DNA from: Prevotella vespertina | Lineage (GTDB): Bacteria > Bacteroidota > Bacteroidia > Bacteroidales > Bacteroidaceae | Assembly: GCF_009728485.1 (NCBI RefSeq) | Contig: NZ_VVIQ01000013.1 | Span: 1-64,000 of the forward strand | Reading direction: 5' to 3' | Length of the DNA stretch: 64,000 bases | Shown: piece by piece, positions 25,086-34,571 of the stretch | How positions within the stretch are numbered: position 1 is the stretch's first letter | Layout of the letters: the number at the start of each line of letters is the position of its first letter | Notes under the pieces: generated by a model | Told to the model about the DNA's origin: nothing | The model's database searches: none | What the model saw: only the letters and a program-made list of their open reading frames with translations | Translations under genes and position numbers: made by a program

Positions 25086-26210
25086 ATGAGTATTAAGAAC
25101 CTAATAATGAGTAGTTTATCGTTACTATCGGGACTATCTGCAAATGCGTTCACAACCGATAGTTTGACACAGATGAAAGGATTTCCTACGACCGAAACAG
25201 GTATCGAACAAGGTGTATCAGCCTGTTTCGCAGGACATATAGGAGCGTATATTGTGATGGCAGGAGGCTGCAATTTCCCTGTTAACACGCTCGCTCCCGA
25301 CAGTAAGAAGAAGTTTTATAAAGGTATATACAGCGCATGTTCCACCACTGGCGACCAACTGGCATGGACTCAGATAGGCTCCCTGCCCGAGCCAATAGCT
25401 TATGGTGTTGCCGTGTCATGTGCGGACGGAATGATCATAGCAGGCGGTCAGAACGAGAGCGGAAGCAAGCATGGTGTCTATCGCATTACGCTCGCTAAGG
25501 ATGGTCAAGCACGTGTGACAGCCCTCCCCTCTATGCCTTGCAAGGTGGATAATATGGCTGGTGCACTCGTCGGTCGACACCTATATATCGTTGGCGGAAT
25601 GGTAGATGGAAAGGCAAGCAATCGTGTGTTATGCCTCGACTTAGACCATCTCAACCATGGATGGAAGGACATTCAACCCTTCCCCGGGCTACCTCGTGTA
25701 CAGCCGGTAGCCGGTTCTTTAGGCGAAAGAAAACTCTGTCTTTTCGGTGGATTTGCCCCTGCAACAAAGGGTGAAGACGCACAGTTGGCTATGGATGGCT
25801 ACCTCTTTGATGAAGAAACTGCCACTTGGAAAAAGCTTGATAGCCCTAAGGATGAGGCTGGCGAAGCCCTCTTTGTGGGTGGCGGAGCAGCTATCAACAT
25901 TGCAACTGACCATCTTCTGGTCACGGGCGGAGTAAACAAAGACATCTTCCTAGCGGCTGTCAATCATCCACAACCCGACTATCTCTCTCACCCGATAGCG
26001 TGGTATCAGTTCAACCCTTACACCTTATTATATAATGAGGGTGGTTGGCAAGTATTGTCGAAACATACGGAAACAGCACGTGCGGGTGCTGCTATGGTCA
26101 AAACCGATGATGGTGTCTTTGTCATCGGAGGTGAGTTAAAACCCCGTGTAAGGAGCAATCAGATTGTAAAATACCCCGAACAAGCTCCTCACAAACGTGA
26201 GATAAAATAA
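25086..26210 (+). CDS. nanM: Cyclically permuted mutarotase, probable N-acetylneuraminate epimerase
   Basis: The 374-residue secreted protein has a signal peptide (MSIKNLIMSSLSLLSGLSANA) and a six-bladed Kelch-type propeller; blade signatures include MAGGCNFP, IAGGQNES, IVGGMVDG, LFGGFAPA, VTGGVNKD and VIGGELKPRVRSN. It matches the cyclically permuted mutarotase family, whose characterised member NanM interconverts alpha- and beta-sialic acid in the periplasm. The next two genes, an MFS transporter and a sialic-acid lyase, support this role. The symbol is by family and context. Confidence 0.85.
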   Translation: MSIKNLIMSSLSLLSGLSANAFTTDSLTQMKGFPTTETGIEQGVSACFAGHIGAYIVMAGGCNFPVNTLAPDSKKKFYKGIYSACSTTGDQLAWTQIGSLPEPIAYGVAVSCADGMIIAGGQNESGSKHGVYRITLAKDGQARVTALPSMPCKVDNMAGALVGRHLYIVGGMVDGKASNRVLCLDLDHLNHGWKDIQPFPGLPRVQPVAGSLGERKLCLFGGFAPATKGEDAQLAMDGYLFDEETATWKKLDSPKDEAGEALFVGGGAAINIATDHLLVTGGVNKDIFLAAVNHPQPDYLSHPIAWYQFNPYTLLYNEGGWQVLSKHTETARAGAAMVKTDDGVFVIGGELKPRVRSNQIVKYPEQAPHKREIK

Positions 26211-26233
26211 CAAACAGCGGTAAAAACCTATCT

Positions 26234-27460
26234 ATGAAGAAGTATTATCCCTGGGTGCTTGTCGCCCTCTTATGGTTCGTAGCACTCTTGAATTACATGG
26301 ACCGACAGATGTTGTCCACCATGCAAGAGGCTATGAAAGTAGATATTAGTGAGTTAAATCAAGCCGAAGCATTCGGTGCTTTGATGGCAGTCTTCCTTTG
26401 GATCTATGGCATTGTAAGCCCCTTTGCAGGTATTATAGCCGACAGGATGAGCCGTAAGTGGCTCGTTGTGGGTAGCATATTCGTATGGTCTGCGGTCACA
26501 TTCCTTATGGGTTACGCCCACAACTTCACGCAGCTTTACTGGCTAAGAGCCTTTATGGGCATTAGTGAAGCACTCTATATCCCTTCCGCCCTGTCGTTAA
26601 TTGCCGACTGGCATGAGGGTAAGTCGCGCTCATTAGCTATCGGAATCCACATGACCGGACTCTATGTTGGACAGGCGATAGGCGGCTTTGGAGCCACACT
26701 CGCAGCCATGCTCTCATGGAATGCGGCGTTCCATTGGTTCGGCGTTATCGGTGTTATCTATTCAGTCGTACTCCTCCTCTTACTCAAAGAGAATCCTAAA
26801 CATGCGCAGAAAACGCCCACCGCAAATGGAGAAAAGCCCTCACGTAATCCGTTCCGAGGCTTATCTGTGGTCTTCTCAACGTGGGCATTCTGGGTAATAT
26901 TGTTCTATTTCGCTGTACCTAGCCTCCCCGGATGGGCAACGAAGAACTGGTTACCAACGCTCTTCGCCGATAATTTGAACATACCAATGGCTAGTGCGGG
27001 ACCTATATCGACCATTACTATTGCCGTATCGTCCTTTGTTGGCGTCATTCTTGGAGGTATCCTCTCCGACAGATGGGTGCAGCGCAATATCCGCGGAAGA
27101 GTTTATACGAGTGCTATTGGGCTTGGTTTGACCGTCCCAGCATTGATACTCTTGGGCTTTGGACATAGTCTCGTCGCAGTCGTTGGGGCTGGACTATGCT
27201 TCGGAGTGGGCTATGGTATCTTTGATGCGAACAATATGCCGATCCTTTGCCAGTTCATTTCTTCAAAGTACCGAAGCACTGCCTATGGTATAATGAACAT
27301 GACGGGCGTCTTTGCCGGGGCTGCTGTTACACAAGTGTTAGGCAAGTGGACCGATGGAGGAAACCTCGGTTTGGGCTTTGCCCTATTAGGAGCTGTGGTG
27401 GTGCTAGCCCTCATCTTGCAGCTTTCTTGCCTACGACCAACGACAGACAATATGGAATAG
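26234..27460 (+). CDS. nanT: MFS transporter, probable sialic acid importer
   Basis: The 408-residue inner-membrane protein has about 12 hydrophobic segments typical of the major facilitator superfamily. It starts KKYYPWVLVALLWFVALLNY and then reads MDRQMLSTMQ, with the conserved loop GIIADRMSRKWLV between helices 2 and 3. It starts 24 bp after the mutarotase gene and 20 bp before the lyase gene. In Bacteroidetes such MFS proteins serve as the inner-membrane sialic acid permease. The substrate is inferred from neighbours only. Confidence 0.82.
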   Translation: MKKYYPWVLVALLWFVALLNYMDRQMLSTMQEAMKVDISELNQAEAFGALMAVFLWIYGIVSPFAGIIADRMSRKWLVVGSIFVWSAVTFLMGYAHNFTQLYWLRAFMGISEALYIPSALSLIADWHEGKSRSLAIGIHMTGLYVGQAIGGFGATLAAMLSWNAAFHWFGVIGVIYSVVLLLLLKENPKHAQKTPTANGEKPSRNPFRGLSVVFSTWAFWVILFYFAVPSLPGWATKNWLPTLFADNLNIPMASAGPISTITIAVSSFVGVILGGILSDRWVQRNIRGRVYTSAIGLGLTVPALILLGFGHSLVAVVGAGLCFGVGYGIFDANNMPILCQFISSKYRSTAYGIMNMTGVFAGAAVTQVLGKWTDGGNLGLGFALLGAVVVLALILQLSCLRPTTDNME

Positions 27461-27480
27461 TAATACATTAAAATATAGTT

Positions 27481-28398
27481 ATGGAAAAGATTATTGGACT
27501 TATCGACGCACCATTCACACCCTTTCATGCGAATGGCGATGTCAATCTCGAACCTATCGAGAAGTATGCAGCTATGTTGCAGAAGAATGGTTTGAAAGGT
27601 GTATTCATCAATGGTTCTTCAGGCGAAGGATATATGCTTACGACCGAAGAACGTATGCAGCTGGCAGAGAGATGGGTACAGGTTGCGCCCGAAGGGTTTA
27701 AGGTTATCGTACACGTGGGGAGCTGTTGTCTACGTGAGAGTGTCGAACTGGCGAAGCATGCCGAGCGCATTGGTGCATGGGGAATAGGCGCAATGGCACC
27801 TCCTTTCCCTAAGATAGGACGCATCGAGGAGTTGGTGAAGTATTGCGAAACCATCGCTTCGGCTGCCCCTTCCTTACCGTTCTATTATTATCACATCCCA
27901 GCCTTCAACGGAGCCTTCTTGCCTATGCTTGACTTGTTAAAAGCCGTTGATGGGCGCATAGAAAACTTTGCTGGAATCAAGTACACCTTCGAGAGTCTCT
28001 ATGAGTACAATCAGTGTCGTTTGTATAAAGAAGGCAAGTATGACATGCTTCATGGTCAAGACGAAACAATCCTCCCAAGCCTTGCTCAGGGTGGAGCACG
28101 TGGTGGCATTGGTGGTACAACGAACTATAACGGGCGCGAGCTGACGGGTATCATCGAGGCATGGAACGCTGGCGACATTGAGACAGCACGTGAGAAACAG
28201 AACTTCTCACAGGCAGTGATCAATGTTATCTGTCACTTCCGTGGTAACATCGTAGGCGGTAAGCGCATTATGAAACTGCTCGGTTTCGACCTCGGACCGA
28301 ACCGTGTTCCCTTCCAAAACATGACCGATGAAGAGGAAGCACGTATGCAGAAAGAACTCGAGGAGATTGGTTTCTTCGAGAGGTGTAATAGGTTTTAA
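27481..28398 (+). CDS. nanA: N-acetylneuraminate lyase
   Basis: The 305-residue TIM-barrel enzyme of the DapA/NanA superfamily cleaves sialic acid to N-acetylmannosamine and pyruvate. Signatures are GVFINGSSGEGYMLTTEER (substrate carboxylate loop), YYYHIPAFNG with the catalytic Tyr, and ENFAGIKYT with the Schiff-base Lys. The GGIGGTTNY segment is also typical of NanA. It is the third gene of the sialic-acid set. NanE or NanK functions for the next steps are not in this window. Confidence 0.93.
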   Translation: MEKIIGLIDAPFTPFHANGDVNLEPIEKYAAMLQKNGLKGVFINGSSGEGYMLTTEERMQLAERWVQVAPEGFKVIVHVGSCCLRESVELAKHAERIGAWGIGAMAPPFPKIGRIEELVKYCETIASAAPSLPFYYYHIPAFNGAFLPMLDLLKAVDGRIENFAGIKYTFESLYEYNQCRLYKEGKYDMLHGQDETILPSLAQGGARGGIGGTTNYNGRELTGIIEAWNAGDIETAREKQNFSQAVINVICHFRGNIVGGKRIMKLLGFDLGPNRVPFQNMTDEEEARMQKELEEIGFFERCNRF

Positions 28399-28399
28399 G

Positions 28400-28720
28400 T
28401 TACCCCACCCAGCCTCCCCCAAGGGGAGGAGTGCCTAACGGGAGCAGGTGAAGGAAAGCCTCATCCCCGTCCTCTCTCCGAAAGGAGAGGGGCGTGAATA
28501 CTATTAGTAGGATGTGAGAGGATGGTTAGTGGGAATAGAGGTAATTGTATTCTAGAATTAAAGGAAACGCCCTTCTCCAAACGAGAAGGGCGTTTCCTTA
28601 TGTCGAGAAGAGCCTCTCCTTGCATCAAAGAAACGCCCTCTTTATCAGCAAACAATAGTTTTCACTCCCCTCTCCATTCGGAGAGGGGTTGGGGGTGAGG
28701 CTCTTCTTTATTTGCAAACA
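28400..28720. repeat. Dispersed hairpin repeat cluster
   Basis: A degenerate CCTCTCTCC/GGAGAGGGG copy is near 28471-28491 and a perfect one at 28667-28688. The hairpin ACGCCCTTCTC/GAGAAGGGCGT lies between (about 28566-28595). The stretch runs from the nanA stop to just before the promoter of the next operon. Confidence 0.8.
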
Positions 28721-28766
28721 TATGTCTTTTTAATAATGAAAAGATTATAAATTCGTTTTTTTTTCG

Positions 28767-28774
28767 TACTTTTG
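28767..28774 (+). promoter_or_regulatory. -7 box of the second SusC operon
   Basis: TACTTTTG followed by CAG; the leader is about 185 nt. The -33 region is a T-rich run without a clear TTG. No known leader RNA is recognised in 28780-28962. Confidence 0.55.
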
Positions 28775-28962
28775 CAGTCGGATAATGATAGAAGAGTAAT
28801 ATCAAAGAAAGAGTTTTTTTAAGATTGTAATAAGAGTTAGAGCGAAAACAATTAACCATTATGAGCGAAACAAGTGATGGTATTCAGTTTAAGTGAAGGC
28901 TATTTTTCGATTAGTAAAAGATTGTTTTTTGATTAGTAAGTAAATATTAATTATAGAGAAAG

Positions 28963-31900
28963 ATGCACAAGATGAATTTTCTCCAACGTATTACCTGTGT
29001 TCTTATTCTGAACCTTTTATGCATTGGACCATTATGTCTTCCAGCTTCAGCACAGGACTTCGATGGTGCTAAGGTAACGCTTTCTTTGCAGGATGCAACA
29101 ATAGAATCCTTTGCAAATGAGGTTGCTAAGCAAACGGGTCTAGTAGTGAAATTTGCTGACGAGGATGTTAAGTCGCTCAAAGGAGTAACCCTTTCCGTTC
29201 GCGACCAGTCAGTCACAAGTTTATTGGTGAGCCTCTCCAATCAACTGCCGTTTACTTATTCGGTTGAAGGAAACACCCTCACCTTTGCCAAGAAGGTAGT
29301 TGCTCAACGCAAAGGAACCATTAAAGGTCAGGTTACTGACGCCGATGGCGAGCCAATCATTGGTGCCATAGTCCGCATGGAAGGCGTTAATGGAGGCTTC
29401 GTAACCGATATCAATGGTGAATACCAGATACAAACGGATCAGAAGGAGGCGCACCTTACGGTGTCCTACATCGGTTATAAGACCGTAACAAGGACTGTTA
29501 AGAATGGAGCAGCAGCCAACTTCACCTTGAGAGAGGACTCTAAAGAGATGCAGGAGGTTGTTGTTACGGGTTATCAAACTAAGAACAAGAACTCGTTTAC
29601 GGGCTCTCAAGTAGCCGTGACACGCGATCAGTTGATGAATGTGGGTACGAAGAATGTGTTGCAAAGTATATCTTCCTTCGTTCCAGGTATGGTCATCGCT
29701 GATGATAACCTCAAGGGTTCTGACCCTAACAAGGTGGCAGATATCAATATTCGTGGGCGTGCCACCTTTGAGGGACAGGCTAATACTCCAGTCTATGTAG
29801 TCGATGGTGCACAGGTAACAGCAGAGTATGTTGCCGACATGGATATGAATGATATCGAGACAGTAACCGTCTTGAAGGATGCTTCAGCGTCTGCCCTTTA
29901 TGGTGCGAAGGCGTCAGCTGGTGTGATCGTCATCACTACCAAGACCTTGAAAGGTGGTAAACTGAAGTTGAACTATAGTGGAACTGTTCGTTTGTCAACG
30001 CCAGACTTGCATGATTATCACCTCTTGAATGCTCGTCAGAAACTTGAGTATGAGCGTTTAGCAGGCTTATTCACTGATACAGACCCAACCCGTCAGTACC
30101 AGTACGACCGCGACTATGCACGTATCTATAACGATGTTCAGCGTGGAGTAGAGACCGATTGGCTATCGAAACCATTGCGTAATGCCTTCTCACAATCGCA
30201 TAGCTTGAGTATAGATGGTGGTGATGAGCGTGCCAAATATAACCTTGGAGTACGTTATGGAAAGGACTCTGGAGTGATGAAAGGGTCTGATCGTACCCGC
30301 TTATCAACCAACTTCCGCCTCTCATATAACGTCTCGGGCAAGTTCTTCATATCGAATAATTCAACGTTAACATCGGTTACTAATCATGAATCACCGTATG
30401 GTGACTTCTCCGATTGGGTAAAGATGAACCCTTATGAAAACCCTTATGATGCCGACGGGCAGTTGCGTTCTTCGCTCTATCATGACCTTGCCAACCCATT
30501 ATATGACGCCTCGTTAGGTAGTTACAACAAGTCGAATAACCTCGACTTCCTCAATACCACGAGTGTCCAATTATGGTTTGGTGATAAGGTGCGATTGGAT
30601 GGTGACTTCACAATCGACCGCAGTAAGCAAGACAGACGAGTGTTTACTTCACCTTTCTCATACAATGAGAAGATCTCAAAAGCAGTCAATCAGCGAGGCT
30701 CCTTGTCGGATAACTGGACCAATACAACCACCTTCCAAGGTAAGGTAATGCTGTCTTATAACAACTACTTCTTTAAGAAGTTGTTCTTAACAGCTATGGG
30801 TGGTAGTAGTATGGAGTCGACTTCTACAGACGCAGCAGGCTATCGCTCCGTTGGATTCTACTCTGACCAGTTGGGTCATCCAGCCTTTGCTACCTCTTAT
30901 GATACCAATAGTCACCCTAGTGGTTCAGATACAGAAACAAGGGGAGTAGGCTTCTTTGTGAATGCAAACACTATATGGGATAACAAGTACTTCCTCGATC
31001 TCATCTATCGTTATGAAGGCTCATCTCGATTCGGAAAGAACCAACGCTTTGCTCCATTCTGGAGTGTTGGAGGTGGTTGGAACATCCATAATGAGAAGTT
31101 CATGAAGGGTACTCCCATTCAATTACTCAAGTTGCGTGCTAGCATAGGATACCTTGGTAACATCAACTTCAACCCTTATCAGTCATTAACAACGTATAGT
31201 TACAACAGCTCTTACTTCTATGGTAAGGGTACAGGTGCCACACCTATTACTATAGGTAACCCCGACTTGAAGTGGGAACGCACGTTGAGTACGAATATCG
31301 GTGTCGACTTCACCGCTTTCCATGGGCGTATCGACCTCTCTGCCGACTACTATATCAAGAATACAGATAACCTGCTTTTGGATATAACCAAGGCACCATC
31401 AGTAGGTGTATCCACCTCTCGTGAGAATATTGGAGAGGTTCAGAACACTGGTTTCGAGCTTCGTGTTCGCACCTTCCCAATACAGACAAAGGACTGGCAA
31501 TGGTCGCTTGGTTTCACCTATGCATATAATAAGAATAAGATTAAGAAGATAAGTAATGCGCTCCGTGCACTCAATGAGCAGAACCTCGCAAAGGGTGGTG
31601 TTGCACCACTCCCAGTATATGAGGAAGGTCAGTCATTGTCTGCTTTGAAGGTTGTTCCATCCGCTGGTATCGACCCAGTAACAGGTCAGGAAATCTTCAT
31701 CAAGCGTGATGGTAACTACACATTTACCTATGATCCGAATGACAAAGTCATCTTTGGTGATACGAACCCAATCGGTATCGGATCCATCAACTCCTACCTT
31801 ACTTATAAACGATTTGCCCTTAGTTGCACCTTTCAATACTCATTTGGTGGAGCCTTGTATAACGAGACTCTCGCTACAAAGGTAGAGGGTGCTAACCCTA

Positions 31901-32217
31901 AGTATAACGCCGATGAGCGTGTACTTCAGGACAGATGGAAGACGCCAGGAACGATTGCTAAGTACAAGCGAATTGATGATACGGCAACACCTTATCAAAC
32001 ATCTCGCTTCGTACAGATGAACAATTACCTGCGAATGAGCAGTTTGGCATTGTCTTACGAGGTTCCAACAACATGGATACAGAAGTACGGCTTGAGACGT
32101 ATGTACCTCGAGTTCCTCACCAATGACCTCTTCTATCTATCCACGGCAAAGCGTGAGCGCGGTCTAAACTACCCTTACGATAGAAGTTTCGAGTTCTCTT
32201 TAAGATTCTCACTTTAA
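28963..32217 (+). CDS. STN-domain SusC/RagA-type TonB-dependent receptor
   Basis: The 1084-residue protein has a signal peptide (to about residue 30, LPASAQ), then an STN domain at about 35-105 (VTLSLQDATIESFANEVAKQ ... VTSLLVSLSNQLPFTYSVEG). Then come the carboxypeptidase-regulatory-like domain (IKGQVTDADGEPIIGAIV), MQEVVVTGYQ, the plug (VADINIRGRATFEGQANTPV, VLKDASASALYGAKASAGVI) and the barrel, which ends FEFSLRFSL. STN-carrying SusC proteins usually signal to an anti-sigma/ECF sigma pair, but none is encoded here, so the partner would be elsewhere. It heads a six-gene operon. Confidence 0.95.
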   Translation: MHKMNFLQRITCVLILNLLCIGPLCLPASAQDFDGAKVTLSLQDATIESFANEVAKQTGLVVKFADEDVKSLKGVTLSVRDQSVTSLLVSLSNQLPFTYSVEGNTLTFAKKVVAQRKGTIKGQVTDADGEPIIGAIVRMEGVNGGFVTDINGEYQIQTDQKEAHLTVSYIGYKTVTRTVKNGAAANFTLREDSKEMQEVVVTGYQTKNKNSFTGSQVAVTRDQLMNVGTKNVLQSISSFVPGMVIADDNLKGSDPNKVADINIRGRATFEGQANTPVYVVDGAQVTAEYVADMDMNDIETVTVLKDASASALYGAKASAGVIVITTKTLKGGKLKLNYSGTVRLSTPDLHDYHLLNARQKLEYERLAGLFTDTDPTRQYQYDRDYARIYNDVQRGVETDWLSKPLRNAFSQSHSLSIDGGDERAKYNLGVRYGKDSGVMKGSDRTRLSTNFRLSYNVSGKFFISNNSTLTSVTNHESPYGDFSDWVKMNPYENPYDADGQLRSSLYHDLANPLYDASLGSYNKSNNLDFLNTTSVQLWFGDKVRLDGDFTIDRSKQDRRVFTSPFSYNEKISKAVNQRGSLSDNWTNTTTFQGKVMLSYNNYFFKKLFLTAMGGSSMESTSTDAAGYRSVGFYSDQLGHPAFATSYDTNSHPSGSDTETRGVGFFVNANTIWDNKYFLDLIYRYEGSSRFGKNQRFAPFWSVGGGWNIHNEKFMKGTPIQLLKLRASIGYLGNINFNPYQSLTTYSYNSSYFYGKGTGATPITIGNPDLKWERTLSTNIGVDFTAFHGRIDLSADYYIKNTDNLLLDITKAPSVGVSTSRENIGEVQNTGFELRVRTFPIQTKDWQWSLGFTYAYNKNKIKKISNALRALNEQNLAKGGVAPLPVYEEGQSLSALKVVPSAGIDPVTGQEIFIKRDGNYTFTYDPNDKVIFGDTNPIGIGSINSYLTYKRFALSCTFQYSFGGALYNETLATKVEGANPKYNADERVLQDRWKTPGTIAKYKRIDDTATPYQTSRFVQMNNYLRMSSLALSYEVPTTWIQKYGLRRMYLEFLTNDLFYLSTAKRERGLNYPYDRSFEFSLRFSL

Positions 32218-32233
32218 TACGATTAGACAAGAA

Positions 32234-33691
32234 ATGAATATGTTGACAAAATATATAGGGGCTTCGGTGGTACTTGCACTACTGACCTCTTGCAATGACT
32301 TCTTGGATGTTCAGCCCAAAGGACAGAACACCGAAGACCAGATGTTTACGACTATCACGGGTTATGAAGATGCTATGTTTGGTGTTTATGGCAAGTTAGC
32401 TTCCTCCAACCTGTATGGTGAGAGCCTCTCATGGGGGCTTGTTGACAAGCTCGGACAAGAGTTTGGTTATGATAACTCGCAGGATGTGAGCTATTATCTG
32501 AACCGTTACCAATATACCAACCAACAAGCTCGTTTGCAGACAGATGCCATCTGGAAGAACATGTATAGCAATATCGCAAATGTCAACAACGTGTTGCGAC
32601 ACATGAACGATATTAGTAGTGCGCCTCAAGAGAGACGCCTTATACATGGTGAAGCATTGGGTTTGCGTGCCTTTATGCACTTCGATTTGGCTCGCTTATA
32701 TTGTACTGACTATACTCGAAGTGACGCCAATACGTTAGGTTTACCATATGCAACTGAGTTCAATCTAAAGAACCGCTCGCGTTATAGTTTGCATGATACT
32801 TTCAAGTTAATCATGGGTGATTTGAATGCTGCCGACTCGCTATTGTCAGATGATAATAACGTCACTTACAATAACGTTTTACAGCGTGATTATCATCAAG
32901 ACCGCGTCATCTTCTTCAACAAATATGCGGTGAAAGCAACGAAAGCACGCGTTTACTATGCTATGGGCAATAAGTCAGAAGCAGCCAAGTATGCACGTGA
33001 AGTCATCAATGCAACACAGAACTTTAAGCTGAATACAACGACTTCTATCGATTCAATTATGCGTTTCCCAGCTAATAAAGAGATGATATTTGGCGTTTAT
33101 GCAGCCGATCGTTCAGGTGCTATTCGTTCTGCTTTTCTGCGTGCAACAGGTGCTGGTACGTTTACTGAAGGGCGTCGTGATGCACGAAGTCTCTATGAGA
33201 CAGACCACTTCACAGCCACTAGCTCCGATGCAAGATACAGCTCGTTCTTCAGAGAAAACACCTCTTCGGGTGCATCAACATTCTCTTTTATACGCTTCAT
33301 ACAGAACGATGCAGAGGCAAACAACAATACCCTCAAGGGCTTTGTACTGATTAGTCTGCCAGAGATGTACTATATCTTGAGTGAAAGTGTGTATGACACG
33401 GACAAGACAGAGGCTATTTCTCTGCTTAACGCAGTGAGGAAGAGTAGGGGACTTGGCGATGTTGATGCATCGAAAGTGAGCACACGTGACCTCTTCGAAC
33501 AGGAGATGATGCGTGAACGTATGCGTGAGTTCCCTGGTATGGGACAGTCCTTCTATGCGTTAAAGCACTATAATCGCAGCTTTACAGACTTCCGCAACGT
33601 TGATACCTATCAACCTTCTGATGCCATCTTCAACCTCCCTTGGCCTGATGTGGAGAATGAGTACGGCAATAAGGAAGTACACAAATTATAA
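32234..33691 (+). CDS. RagB/SusD family nutrient-binding lipoprotein
   Basis: The 485-residue lipoprotein (Cys20, LLTSC, then NDFLDVQPKG) is the binding partner of the SusC just upstream (16 bp gap). The helical region IHGEALGLRAFMHFDLARLY and the late LFEQEMMRERMREFPGMG are family-typical. Ligand unknown. Confidence 0.94.
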   Translation: MNMLTKYIGASVVLALLTSCNDFLDVQPKGQNTEDQMFTTITGYEDAMFGVYGKLASSNLYGESLSWGLVDKLGQEFGYDNSQDVSYYLNRYQYTNQQARLQTDAIWKNMYSNIANVNNVLRHMNDISSAPQERRLIHGEALGLRAFMHFDLARLYCTDYTRSDANTLGLPYATEFNLKNRSRYSLHDTFKLIMGDLNAADSLLSDDNNVTYNNVLQRDYHQDRVIFFNKYAVKATKARVYYAMGNKSEAAKYAREVINATQNFKLNTTTSIDSIMRFPANKEMIFGVYAADRSGAIRSAFLRATGAGTFTEGRRDARSLYETDHFTATSSDARYSSFFRENTSSGASTFSFIRFIQNDAEANNNTLKGFVLISLPEMYYILSESVYDTDKTEAISLLNAVRKSRGLGDVDASKVSTRDLFEQEMMRERMREFPGMGQSFYALKHYNRSFTDFRNVDTYQPSDAIFNLPWPDVENEYGNKEVHKL

Positions 33692-33799
33692 AAAATAAGG
33701 GCTGATAAGGTCTTTGTGGAGCGAAGACTCTTTCGCTAACCACACTGACCTGCCCTCATACAAAGTATATTGATACAATCAACTAGAATTTAATAGATT

Positions 33800-34507
33800 A
33801 TGTATAAGTCAATCATAAACTTCTTTGCCATTGGTGTTATTGCCTTGTCATGGCAGGCATGCTCTGGTATAGATTACGATGGGGAATATTCTAAAGAAGG
33901 TGATTTTGAAGGCAATAATCAGGTGTATTTTGCTTTGAAGAATACTTCTGATACCTTATATAATTACTCTTTTGGAACCGCGCCAACTAGTGTAACACGT
34001 GATACGGTGGCTGTTACTGTAAAGCTCGCAGGCGTTAAAAAGTCCACTGCTCAGCACTTTAAGGTAGTCGTTGACCCTAGTAGTTCGGCTCAAGCAGGTG
34101 TACACTATGAGGCCTTGAATAGCGATCAGATTATTCCTGCCGATAGTCTTTCTGCAACGTTCCCAGTGGTGTTGTTGCGTCAAAACTTGAGTAGTACGCA
34201 GAATGATAACATACGAATTGTATTGCGTTTAGAGGCTACCAACGATTTAGGAGTTCGTTTCCCGAATATGACCAAGCGCATTATCACCTTCGATAATGTA
34301 CTCGAGAAGCCTTATTGGTGGGACTATCCAATAATGAAGGCAATGGGTCTTCCAGACTATACTCCAGCTAAGTATCGTATGTTGTTGTCGTATTATGACT
34401 CCGACCCAAGCCTGATTGTGAATGCAATTCGCAATCCTCGTCAACAGACGCAGCTGTATAGAAACATTCAGAAGGTTAAGGCTTATTTCCTAGCAAACCC
34501 TGAGTAA
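33800..34507 (+). CDS. DUF4843-type lipoprotein
   Basis: The 235-residue lipoprotein (Cys21, SWQAC) resembles DUF4843, an uncharacterised family beside SusC/SusD in Bacteroidetes. Recognised parts are NNQVYFALKN, VTVKLAGVKKSTAQHFKVVV and VHYEALNSDQIIPADSLSAT, which suggest an N-terminal Calx-beta-like fold. It lies 108 bp after SusD, with a short inverted segment (AAGACTCTTTCG region) between. Probably a surface accessory protein; the ligand is unknown. Confidence 0.82.
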   Translation: MYKSIINFFAIGVIALSWQACSGIDYDGEYSKEGDFEGNNQVYFALKNTSDTLYNYSFGTAPTSVTRDTVAVTVKLAGVKKSTAQHFKVVVDPSSSAQAGVHYEALNSDQIIPADSLSATFPVVLLRQNLSSTQNDNIRIVLRLEATNDLGVRFPNMTKRIITFDNVLEKPYWWDYPIMKAMGLPDYTPAKYRMLLSYYDSDPSLIVNAIRNPRQQTQLYRNIQKVKAYFLANPE

Positions 34508-34571
34508 CAATACAACTAATAGATAACAGATACGGGACATGGTCCCTTCATGGAATAAGAAAGCTACAAGT

